A stretch of 64,000 bases of DNA from Macrotis lagotis (taxonomy: Eukaryota; Chordata; Mammalia; Peramelemorphia; Peramelidae). The notes under the pieces were generated by a model, which was not told the origin of the DNA, ran no database searches, and saw only the letters and a list, made by a program, of their open reading frames with translations. Positions within the stretch are counted from its first letter, which is position 1; every line of letters begins with the position of its first letter. Positions 12,541 to 22,800 of the stretch are shown in pieces. Position numbers and translations under genes: made by a program. The stretch spans positions 142,669,297 through 142,733,296 of the forward strand of contig NC_133663.1 in NCBI RefSeq assembly GCF_037893015.1, read 5' to 3'.

Positions 12541-12786
12541 ATGAGTGAATCAAGTTTAAAGTCCAGACAGCCCCTGGCCTCCAAGCAGGAGAAAGACAGG
12601 TCTGAGAAGAGAGGGTGGGGTCAACCCCAGAAACAACCTCTGAAGGAACCCAGTGAGGCACCAACTCCCAAGAGACCTCTGGGAAGACCAAAAGGGAATA
12701 AGAACAAAGGGGCTACAAAAGGCCAGAAAGCCACCACTGCACCAGGGAGGAAACCAAGAGGTAGACCCAAAAAGCTGGGGAAATAA
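12541..12786 (+). pseudogene. HMGA1: HMGA1-like reading frame, truncated before the acidic tail
   Basis: The frame encodes 81 residues from the ancestral ATG. The N-terminus [19 protein letters not shown] is near-identical to HMGA1. AT-hook 1 (residues 24-29) has lost its core, reading RGWGQP instead of RGRGRP. Hook 2 (46-50) reads PLGRP, with the first core Arg changed. Hook 3 (72-76) is an intact PRGRP followed by KK. An in-frame TAA at 12784 falls where the acidic tail should begin. Translation past it would give EEDRISQESSEEEQ and the ancestral stop at 12829-12831. Loss of two hooks and of the acidic, CK2-type tail points to a pseudogene, although a short peptide with one good AT-hook is still possible. 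Confidence 0.92.
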
Positions 12787-14151
12787 GAAGAGGACAGGAT
12801 CTCCCAGGAGTCTTCAGAGGAGGAGCAGTAATCAAGTCTGCTTGTATCTTGTTACCTCTTTCCCCTTGATGATGATGATGAAGATGACAACAGCAGCGGC
12901 CCTTTCATTCTGGGACTAGACAGAAAAATGTTGATCTTTAAATCCCCATTTTTCTTCCCTCACCTTAACTTTCCGCCAATCTGTCCTTTCTGGTTCTACT
13001 GGTCAGAGATAACAGCTCTACCAGTGAAATGCCCTTTCCATCCACACATTGGATGAATTCATACTAACCCTAGCCATCCTTTATGGGATAGTGCTGCCCT
13101 GGGTGGAGTGCACCTTCTAGGGGTGCTCCCCTTCTTCCCTCCCCCACCTCCAACTTCATCCATCCATAGATCCACTCCCCTTTTTCCCAGGTTTGGGTTT
13201 TCTTTTGTACTCCTCCCTGACAGAACTAACCTTTTGACTTAGCTGCCAACACTTGTTTTTCTCTGCACCCTTCCCCCACCCCTACCTTGGGTTCAGGGTT
13301 CCTGTTTTCCTGTGTACCCCCTCCCCCAACCCAATTCAAAAGGGTTTGAGAGGGAAGGATCTTGAAGCTCAGCTTCAAACAACTTCTGGGGATATCTGTA
13401 CCCCTGTTACTCCTTCCTGTCTTTTACTTGGTAAAGATTGGTCCCAAGGGTGCAGGTCCCTTTCCCCACCACATACTCTGGCATATCCTGAGCATCAAAC
13501 TGGAATGGAGCTGGGCTGGAGCCTAGGGGGTCAGGCACTAATTGTGAAGTAGCTAAAGGGAAGGGCTATGTGACCTGTGAGTCATCTGTTTCCTTGCTGC
13601 TCAGGAGAATAGGGAAAAGGGGGACTTGACAATCCTATGTATTTCCCCGAATCCTGAGCTGGCCTTACTTGGCCTGTGATTTTTACCTTTGGAATGCATG
13701 TTTTGCAAGGATATTTCTTCCCCAGCCTCCCCCCAGCCCCCCATTCCTCCTTTCATTCCCCCTCCCCCCCCCCAGGTGCTGGTTACATCTTCCCTCTGTT
13801 CACAATCTACCTCTGAACACATTTTGTTGTTTTCTTTTTTAAACTGTTTGGTTCTTACATTCTGAGGCTTCTAGACCCTCAGTCGTACAGTTTTGTTGGT
13901 TCTCATTCACGTTCACCTGCCTTCATTCACCCTACTCATCCTCCCCAAATCATCACAAGCAGGCCTAGTTTACTAAAAAGTGATATTTGGGGGGAGGTAG
14001 TCCCCAGGGGAGCTACTTCTCTCAATTTACTCCTTTGGAAATCTTCAAGTTGGGAGGGTTAAGGGAAGGAGGTCTGTCTGAAGTGGGGGAAGGGGTGGTC
14101 CCAGACTGTCATGAGGCCCCCCCACTCTGGGTTCCTATTTGCAGTTACTTG

Positions 14152-14157
14152 AATAAA
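14152..14157 (+). promoter_or_regulatory. Polyadenylation signal AATAAA inherited by the HMGA1 retrocopy
   Basis: AATAAA lies about 24 bases before the A tail that adjoins the 3' target-site duplication. A second AATAAA-like overlap follows at once. It supports an mRNA origin and fixes the 3' end of the copy. Confidence 0.9.
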
Positions 14158-15474
14158 AATAAATTCATTTTTTTCTGGAAAAAAAATCAGCACAGGTCAA
14201 ATGGATAAAACAGTTCAAAAAAGTTATTGAGAAGAATGCTTTAAAAAGCAGAACTGGGCAGATGGAAAAAGAAATAAGAAAGTTCTCTGAGGAAAACAAA
14301 TCCTTCAGATGCAGAATGGAAGTAAAGGAAGCTGCTGACTTTATGAGAAGTCAAGACACAATACTTCAAAACCAAAAGAATGAAAAATTAGAAGAAAATG
14401 TGAAATATCTCTGAAAAAACAACTGAACTGGAAGACAGATTCAGGAAAGATAATTTTAAAAAGTATTGGGATACATGAAAGTCATGATCAGGAAAGGAAC
14501 CTTGACATAATTTTTAAAGAATTCCTACAGGAAAATTTCCCAGATATCCTAGAAGCAGAGGGCAAAATAGAAATTGAAAGAATCTACTGATCTCCCCTGG
14601 AAAGAGATCCAAAAATAATACAACCCCCAGGATTATTATAACCAAGTTCCAGAATTCCCAAGTCAAAGAGAAAATATTACAGGCAGGTAGGACACAATTC
14701 AAATATCATGGAGCTCCAGTCAGGATCACACAGGACTTAGCAGCAACTGCATTAATGCCTGATAGGGTTTGGAATATAATATTCTAGAAGTCAAAAGAGC
14801 CCAGAATGCAACAAAAAATCAACTACCCAGCAAAACTGAATGCTTTCTTCCAGGGAAAAGGATGGACTTTCAATGAACCAGGGGAATTTCAAATGTTCCT
14901 GTTAACATGGCCAGAGCTGAACAGAATGTTTGATCTTCAAATACAGGAGTCAGGTGAAACATAGAGTGGAGGAGAAGGTTAAAATATGAGGGACTTAATG
15001 ATGATGAAACATGTATTCCTGTATACAAAAAATTATAGTACTAATACTCATAAGAAACTTCTCATTCAATAGAGCAGGTAGAAGGAGCTTTTATAGATGA
15101 AGCAGAGGAGATAGCTGAATTTGATGATATAATATATTGTGAAAATGAAGGGAATGGTTAAAAAGGGAATGTAATGGTAGTAAGAAAAAGGAGAGGTAGA
15201 ATAGGCTAAGATATTTCATATAATAAGTTTTTTATTACAATGATTTATTGCAATGATATGGAATGGGGATAAGGTGAGGGGGAATGATGGAATCTTTGCT
15301 CTCACCAAAGGTGTCTCAGGGTGGGGGAAAAGAGCATATATTGATGTATTACTGCTGAAGTTGTCAATGGATTCAAACTTTTTGGAGAGCAATATAGAAC
15401 TATACCCAAAGAGCAATGTGAGTGATGGAGGAGAGAGTGGACCATGGGGGAGAGTGGTCAGATACAACACATTT

Positions 15475-15628
15475 TCTTTTTTACTTCTTGCAAGGATCTG
15501 GGATTGGATGGCCTGTCCAGGACCACAGGGCCGGGTGGTTCACTGGGCCTTGGGTTGGTATGTGGTCTCGGGGCCTCTTGTCCCTAGGGTCAGTGATCAA
15601 TCTGCTGAGCCATTCAGCTACCCTACAG
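15475..15628 (-). mobile_element. Internal antisense SINE segment of the HAL1-like element
   Basis: Flanked by CACATTT at 15468-15474 and 15629-15635. On the plus strand it runs from CTTTTTTACTTCTTGCAAGG to CAGCTACCCTACAG, the reverse of a SINE head with an A/T tail. The minus-strand composite copy contains the same segment at 949-1106. The related element at 50.27 kb reads ACACATTTTTAAATGG with nothing inserted. Confidence 0.7.
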
Positions 15629-15832
15629 CACATTTAAGAAGAGGGACAGAGTGAAAGGAGAGAGAAAATATAGTATAAGGTAGTAGGGAAGTACAAATGG
15701 AGGGAGTTGAGATCAGCAATGGCAATAGTGGACAAATATGGAAGTAGCTTTTGTGAAGGATTTATTATAAAGAATGTGATGCAACCACGACAGAGTTGGT
15801 GGTGTTGGAACACAGACTGAAGCACATTTATT

Positions 15833-15833
15833 A

Positions 15834-15870
<37 letters not shown>
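15833..15870. repeat. (ATT)n microsatellite
   Basis: About a dozen ATT units. It lies where the A-rich tail of the neighbouring antisense SINE would be and corresponds to the AAT run at 717-766 in the other copy. Confidence 0.9.
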
Positions 15871-15879
15871 GTTTGTTTT

Positions 15880-15998
15880 GGGGAGGGTTTACAGGGCAAG
15901 TGGGGTTGGGTGATTGTTGGGTGTCTGACACTGAATTTGAATCTGGGAGCTCCGGACTCCAGGGCTGCTGCTCTGTCCACTGCAGCACCTAGCAGCCC
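15880..15998 (-). mobile_element. Antisense SINE in the 3' region of the HAL1-like element
   Basis: Its reverse complement begins GGGGCTGCTAGGTGCTGCAG, has a B-box-like ATTCAAATTC and the centre ACACCCAACAATCACCC. The usual block around GGCCTTGGGCAAGCC is deleted. Its counterpart is at 576-716. Confidence 0.75.
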
Positions 15999-16077
15999 CT
16001 ATTATTATTATTGTTATTATTTTATTTTCTATTTATTTATTCATTCATTTATTTGTTTTCTTGTTTATTTATTTTTT

Positions 16078-16226
16078 TATGGTTTTTGCAGGGCAGTGGG
16101 GTTGGGTGGCTTGTGCAGGTTCACACAGCTGGGTGATTGTTGTGTGTCTGGGGCTGGATTTGAGCTAAGGTGCTCCTGACTCCAGGGACAGTGTCCCATC
16201 CACTGTGCTACCTAGATGCTCCTATT
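16078..16226 (-). mobile_element. Second antisense SINE in the 3' region of the HAL1-like element
   Basis: Its reverse complement has the head GAGCATCTAGGTAGCACAG and the centre ACACACAACAATCACCCAGC. Its counterpart is at 381-535. Low-complexity ATTT sequence separates it from the first unit. Confidence 0.8.
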
Positions 16227-16618
16227 GTTATTATTTTTTATTTTAATTTTAGGTTTTTGTTCCTCTTTACTTCATTGCTCATGAGGGTCTATATTTTTTG
16301 GTGGAGGGGGTATTATGTTTACTCTTAAAAAAGAATATTTTAGTAATGGATAAAAAAATCACTTGTACAAAAATAAAAATAAATATTAAGAAATAAAAAA
16401 TAAAGATTAAATAAAATTGTCTTTTCATATCTGTTGACCATTTATCATTTAGGGAATGAATTTCAAAAAAAATTTAATTTAATATAGTCAAAATCTCTTG
16501 TTTTGCAGTTTATGATATACTGTAATTCTTCTTTGGCCATAAATTTATCCTTTTTCCATAGATCAGATATATAGATTATTTCTTTTGATCTATTACTTTA
16601 TCTATGGTATCATTCTTT

Positions 16619-16773
16619 TTTTTTTTTCAGTTTTTGCAAGGCAAATGGGGTTAAGTGGCTTGCCCAAGGCCACACAGCTAGGTAATTATTAAGTGTCTGA
16701 GACTGGATTTGAACCCAGGTACTCCTGACTCCAAGGCCGGTGCTTTATCCAATACACCACCTAGCCGCCCACT
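16619..16773 (-). mobile_element. SINE, WSINE1-like, with TSD
   Basis: An antisense copy that ends in a T run on the plus strand and has the reversed head CACCTAGCCGCCC. The 13-bp perfect repeat GGTATCATTCTTT lies at 16606-16618 and 16774-16786. It sits in the old minus-strand L1 outside the HAL1-like insertion. Confidence 0.93.
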
Positions 16774-17218
16774 GGTATCATTCTTTATGTATAAATATTG
16801 TACCCACTTTGATCTTATTTTGGTATAGGGTGTGAGATGTAGAACCACGCCTAGTTTTTGCACTACTATTTTCTTGTTTCCCCAATAATTTTTGTCAAAT
16901 AGTGTGTTCTTATCCCAGAGACTGATGTCTTTGGGTTGTCAAATAGAAGTTTACAGTAGTCATTTACTGCAGTTTATTTTGAATCTATACTAATCCACTG
17001 ATCCATTACTCTATTTCTTAACCAGTACCAGGCAGTTTTGATAACTGGTGCCTTATAGTATAGTGTAGTTTTAGCTCTTTAGCCACCTTCCTTTACATTG
17101 TTTTTCATCAGTTCCCTCACTATTCTTGCCCTTTCGTTGTTCCAGATGAATTTTGTTACTATGTTTTTTAGCTCGGTAAAGTAGTTATTTGTTAGTTTGC
17201 TTGGTAGGCTTCATCATT

Positions 17219-18915
17219 CTAATGACAAAGAAAATATATGTGTATGTACACACACATGAATTATGTATGTAACTATGTATTCATTTACGTGTATATATGT
17301 GAGTTGCCAAAATATTTGAGAGATATTCTGTTTACCGCAGCTAAGATTCAGCAAGCAGACTGTGCCATGAGCTTAGCATACTATAATCCTTTGCACTTTG
17401 GATGACCTTACCATCTGGCCAATTGTATTGTTTAGACCTGCACCAGGTGTTCACTGAGGGACTCATCTCCCCCTTTTTCCTAATGGCATCCATCACATGT
17501 TCACAATTCCTGCACCTTGCAACTGCCAGTTACGGCATTCCAGTTCCAATCACAGAACTAATTCTGTACACCACAGAGTAATCATGAGGACCCACACATG
17601 CTTGTATTATCTCAATGTCCAACATGAGAACATGAGAATTGTTTCAAGACATAAAAATAATGTGGTTCAATTTTATTCATATAAATAAGTGACCTCAGTC
17701 TTTGCAATGTTAAAGCATTCTGCTGGAGGATGGGGGGGGGGGTTCATGAGCAAACATCATTTTCATCACTTAAAAATTAATTTAACTTCTATTTGTTTTC
17801 TTATTCATCTGTCTCTAACCTGCACTATTTTGACTTTGGACAGTCACAAGTTGAAGACTGCTTCTGGTCCAATTGACACTGTATAACAATGTGGTTTAAT
17901 TATTTTATATTCTATAAAAGGTATTTTTGTTCAAAAGTGAATTTGGATTCACAGATTTGAATGTACTAATATTCCATCCAGTATTAACTAATCTCTTCTC
18001 TGTAAATATATATACATACACATTCAATTGTCATGGATTTCTAAATTCTTTTCATTCTGCTAGGGAAGTACATATATAAGTACAGCTATTTTTATTGAAT
18101 ATGACCACATCAATAACTAGGGAAATTTTACATTTTTGACATCACTTTCACACTATAATTTGCTCATAAATTAAGAGAAATGCCTTAGTTAAATAAATTC
18201 AATTGACAACACATCTTCAGCTATTTTGTATTAATATATCTGACAATTATTATGCCAAAAGAGCTTGTTTTTCCATTATATTTTATCTAAAATCATCTCC
18301 TAAAAAGTTTTATTTCCTTCCTCTTCTGCTTTTGTTGCTATCTTTAGACTTTCAATTACTTTGTTTAAACAAGTATTTGGTATATTATGTTCTTTATACA
18401 GTTAATATTTGGGAAATAGATAAGCAAAAATACATTGTTCACTTAAATGCCATTCAATCTGAAGCAGTAAAAAAACTGTTGGGAAGTCAACTGGAAAATG
18501 AATTGTTTCAGTAGAGGCTTAAGAATCTCTTTTTAAAAAGCAGTTCAATAAATGGAAATGTTTATCTACACCATTTTCTATTGTATGAGAAAATATGAAT
18601 GTCAGAATGAATAAATAGATGATGACAGAATGAGTTGCTGACAATAATAATAAGAAAGAAGTTGTCATTATCTTTAATGAAATCAGAATTTAAAGGAGAA
18701 AATGATGTAATATGTATTGTGTAAAGAAAAGTGTGAAAATGTTATTTCTTTGTTTCATTATTGAGACTAAAAAGACAATTATAACAAATTTAATCGAGTT
18801 CATCATAATAAAACTTAAATGTTGCTCATAATTAAGTACTGAATCAAAGTATACACCTAGGAATACTAGCAATAGTTACGTACAAGTATAACTGGCATTA
18901 GTACAAACAAAAGTC
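17219..18915. other. No gene seen; includes a higher-complexity patch
   Basis: Between 17300 and 17600 the sequence is less AT-rich and less repetitive than its surroundings (for example CTGCACCAGGTGTTCACTGA). I cannot assign it to a gene or repeat. A run of about 11 G lies at about 17731-17741. The rest is AT-rich without supported features. Confidence 0.45.
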
Positions 18916-18928
18916 AACTATATGGAAT

Positions 18929-19075
18929 ACATTTTTTTGCAAGGGAATGGAATTAAGTGGCTTAACCAAGGTCACACAGCTTAGGTAATTATTAAGTGTC
19001 TGAGGTCAGATTTGAACTCAGATACTCCTGACTCCAAGGGCCTGTGCTTTATCCACTGCACCACCTAGCTGCCCC
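18929..19075 (-). mobile_element. SINE, WSINE1-like, with TSD
   Basis: An antisense copy with AGGTAATTATTAAGTGTCTG and the reversed head CACCTAGCTGCCCC. The repeat AACTATATGGAAT (18916-18928) and AACTATAAGGAAT (19076-19088) flanks it, with one mismatch. Confidence 0.92.
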
Positions 19076-19089
19076 AACTATAAGGAATT

Positions 19090-19825
19090 CTTAGACTTGA
19101 TTTAATCATCACTAAAATAAGAACTTCTTCCTTTTGAATAGCTGTTTCAATAAAAAAAATACCTACTAAATATTGTTCCCTTAAGATGACTTTGGTGAAA
19201 TGAAACCATTTGGTTCTAAATAGCAGTACTGAGAAATAACTTGACATTTGGAAGTAATATCTACAAATCATTCTTGGTTATGGAATATAAAAACTGGAGT
19301 ATCCATTGTTACATATTCCTAAGACATTAAACAAAAATTATTTCAAAATTCTAGAAATGAAATTAAATGAAGAAATTTAATGCTGTGATGAAATAATTTA
19401 TATCAATTTCCAGTTATTCAACGTTACATATCCAACATTCATTTCCTTTTGACTTCCATTTTACCTTTTAAAAGCCTTACTATACAAGAGCATCCACTCA
19501 AAATTCTAATAGTCCTCCTAAATAAAGCTGTACTTCTAGGAAAATGTGCATACATTTATTCCATCTGCTACCTTTCTTTCATTCTCTCTAACTTTTGAAC
19601 CCTTCCTTCTCATGTCATAATTCAAGTGAAACTGCTTTTCTTAAAGTTATTAGCTATTAATTATCTTTACATTACTTTAGTTTTTAAATACATCTCTTCA
19701 AATTCTCTTATCCTATGTCTATCTCTTCTAGTAAAGAATTAAATGAAATTGAGGTGGGTAATTCAGCTAAACTGAGTCATGCAAAAAAAGTAGAGTTCCT
19801 TTATTTTTGACAATCATCTACCATT
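19090..19825. other. No gene seen
   Basis: AT-rich sequence with only short frames. No repeat family recognised until L1 3'-end sequence begins at about 19.83 kb. Confidence 0.45.
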
Positions 19826-22800
19826 TATTTTAATGTTCATTTTTGTAAAATTTTCTCCCTCTCTCTTTTGCTCCTCCTCCTCATGACAGCAAGCAGTATG
19901 ATATAGGTTACACATGCACAATAATGCTAAACATATTTCCATATTATTCATGATGTCAGTGAAGAATCCAACCAAAGGGGACAGACCACAAGAAAGGAAA
20001 CAAAAACAAAATTAAAAAGGGAAAATAGCATATTTTGATCTGCAGTCAGACTCCATAACTTTTTTTCTCGTTGAAAATGGAATTTTCCTTTCGGAGTCCA
20101 TTGCAACCAATTTTGATTATGTATTGCTGAGAAAAATTAAGTCTCTCATAGTTGATCATCACACAATGCCGCTGTTACTATGTACAATGTTGTTTTGGTT
20201 CTGTTCACTTATTTCAGTATCAGTTCATGGAAGCCTTTTCAGGTTTTTCTGAAATTTGCCTGCTCATAATTTCGTACAGAACAATACTATATTCCATTAC
20301 ATTCACATACCACTACAGTTTAATAAGCCATTCCATAGTTTATGGGAATTGTTCAAGACTTTATTACCACAAAAATATTTTTTTCACACGTGGGTCCTTT
20401 TTCCTTTTTTATGGTCTTTGAGATGTTGAGTTAGTAAGAGGTATGCACAGTTTCATAGTCCTTTTGGCATAGTTCCAAATTGCTCTCCAGAATTAGTGGA
20501 TCAATTCACAGCTCCACCAACATTGCGAAGTTTTAGATAAATACAACAAATGATTTTTAAGGAAAACACTATTTCTAGGCTCTCTAGTATTTTTCAAAGG
20601 AATGGATGCTGCATTTTTGTCTAAATATTTTTCATCATCTCATGAGAAAATCATTATTTTGGTTGGTTTTGTTATTGATATGATCGATTATGCCGACTGT
20701 TTCCCTAATATTGAAGCAACCTTGCATTACCCTTACAAATCCCACCTGGTCCTATCATACTATTTTGATAGTAAATTGATGTAGACTCTTTGCTAGCAAT
20801 ATATTTATAAACTTTTGCATCAATATTCATTAAAGGAATTGATCCTTAATTTCTGTTCTCAGTTTATCCTCCTCTTGATTTGGGTATCAGCACCATATTT
20901 TTGCCTTAAAATGAAATTGACTGAATTATTTCTTCAAATATTTTTCCAAATACATTATATTTAACATTAAAATTAATTACTTTTTAATGTTTTTTGGAAT
21001 TTCCTTGTAATTCCATCTGACTCAGGAGATTTTTTCTAAGAGAGGTATCATTGATGACATGCCTAATTTGTTCTTTTAAAATGAATTTACATAAATATTT
21101 TATTTCCTCTTCTGTTAATGTGGATAATAGATAATTTTATAAACTCTAATTTATTTCACTTAGATTATCAGATTTATTAGTATACAGTAATATGGATTAG
21201 CTCTGAATTATTCTTTTAATTTCCTCTTCATTACCAGTCAATTCATCCTTTTCATTTTTCAACTAGTAACATAATTTCTTCTTTCTTTCCCTAATTAAAA
21301 TTAATTAAAATATATTTTACAGATTTTTAAAAATAAAACCAAATGCAATTTTGTTTGTTCATAGTTTTCTTATTTTCAATTTTATTAATCCCTTCCTTCT
21401 TTAATTTTCAGACTATCTTTCTTAGTATTTTTAAAAACCATTCTTGTCCTAACTTTTTAATAGTATGCCCAAGATTTTGATATTCTCTTTTTCTATTTTA
21501 TTCATGAAAAAAATTAGTGATATAAAATTTCCCCTAAGAATCACTTTAGTTGCATCTCATAAGTTTTCGTGAAATTATTGTTTTCTTTGAAGAAATTATT
21601 CTTACTATAATCTGTTGCTTAACCCATTCAATAATTAGGATTAGGTTATTATTTTCCAATGAAGTTTTAGTATATCTTCCCATTGTTCTTTATTAAATAT
21701 GATTTTTTTATTGCAGCATGATCTCAGTAAGAATGCATTTAATATTTCTGCATTCCTGCATTTGAGAATGAGATTTTCATACCCAAATGGACCTCTGAGG
21801 AAAAGTTTATTCTTTTCTGTTTACATTCAATTTTATCTCATAAATTATGTATTTTATAGTTCTTCCTTTGTACATGTGAGTATGAGGTTTTTAATGCCCA
21901 AGTAGAAAAAAAAATAACTTTTGTTTAGATGCCATGGACTTCTGAGGAAAAATTTATTCCTTATATTATTCAATTTTCTCCAGAGGACTATCATAACTAA
22001 CTCTTCTATAATTCTCTTTCCTTCCTTTGCTTCTTTCTTGTTTATTTTTTATTTAATTTATTTAATGATGAGAGCGGGAGATCAAGGTGCCCTACAAGTA
22101 TAGTTTTTGCTGTCAATTTCTTCCTATAACTCACAACATCTTTTCTTAAATGCTCTACCACCTTTTTCATATGTATTTAGCATTTCTATTATTTTATTAT
22201 ACCTAGTACTTTTAGGAAAATATAATTTCCTTCATTTTTTTCATTAAATTGCTTTTAGTTTTTGCTTTGTCAGATATTAGGACTATTACCTCAGTTTTTT
22301 TTTTTTTACTTCAGTTATATTATATTTTTGCTCTAACTTTTTGTCTTTACTGTTTTTGCATCTCTACTTAAAATGAATTTCTTGAATTCTGGCCAAGATG
22401 GTCAGGAGAAACCAGGCACTGTGCTAAGGTCACCTGATCTTCCCTCATATAACCTCTTAGCAGAAATCCAATCAACAAAACACAGAAAGAGAAGCTAGGA
22501 GAAGAACATCTAACTCAAGCTTTGTCCTCTGGGATCATGGGTGAGTCAGGCACAGAAAGCAGACACTCTGCAGGAAGCACAGGAAGGGGTGAGAGCCTGA
22601 GAGCAGGACTAGCTTGAACAGTTGTGGAGGTGCCAGGTCCATGAGACAAGTGGGTAGTGGAGACATTGGCAGTGGCACTGATAGTCTGGGGCTTACTGGC
22701 AGAGCTGGAGGGTGACTTCCAGTGTGGGAGAGGTGCAGACATTGTTCCCTGGGCTCGTCTGGTCTGGAGGAACTCAAGACTCCATACCTTAATTTCAGCT

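Larger units (their letters stand above)
12315..14181 (+). pseudogene. HMGA1: Processed retrocopy of HMGA1 mRNA (HMGA1b splice form)
   Basis: A full-length cDNA-like insertion: 5' UTR (12315-12540), reading frame (from 12541), a long C/T-rich 3' UTR (about 12832-14151), a polyadenylation signal AATAAA at 14152 and a short A tail. The 15-bp repeat AAAAATCAGCACAGG flanks it at 12300-12314 and 14182-14196. The upstream duplication is preceded by TT, giving the TT/AAAA site preferred by L1 endonuclease. No introns are present, and the frame lacks the 11 residues between KQP and KEPSE that separate HMGA1a from HMGA1b. HMGA1 encodes a small chromatin protein that binds the AT-rich minor groove. The copy sits in the ORF1 region of a HAL1-like element, in the same orientation, and no promoter is evident beyond whatever that element supplied. 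Confidence 0.95.
11264..16412 (+). mobile_element. HAL1-like (half-L1) element carrying three antisense SINEs and an HMGA1 retrocopy
   Basis: It starts with the L1-type 5' end AGAGCCAAGATGGTGACAGG. It runs through a 5' UTR and an ORF1-like region (11.3-12.3 and 14.2-15.0 kb), then passes directly into 3' sequence with almost no ORF2, apart from a short ORF2 3'-end phrase at about 15376-15416. That is the plan of the mammalian half-L1 (HAL1). Its 3' region holds SINE segments at 15475-15628, 15880-15998 and 16078-16226. The 9-bp repeat AAAATTGTC flanks it at 11255-11263 and 16413-16421. It inserted into the older minus-strand L1 and was then hit by the HMGA1 mRNA copy. ORF1 is broken by stops, so the copy is dead. 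Confidence 0.82.
10321..17209 (-). mobile_element. L1, 5'-truncated, split by a later insertion
   Basis: Minus-strand L1 sequence occupies 10321-11263 (3' UTR and the C-terminal part of ORF2) and 16413-17209 (further ORF2). The outer ends carry the 9-bp repeat TTCATCATT at 10312-10320 and 17210-17218. The reverse complement of 16430-16470 joins that of 11220-11260 to give the usual ORF2 C-terminal phrase around AATGGTCAACAGATATGAAA. The element therefore had its 5' part missing from the start and was later split by the HAL1-like element at 11264-16412. A SINE at 16619-16773 is an additional insertion. ORF2 is decayed, with only short open pieces. Confidence 0.87.

Noticed and set aside
13253-13552. 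99-codon frame
   Set aside because: Lies in the 3' UTR of the HMGA1 retrocopy.
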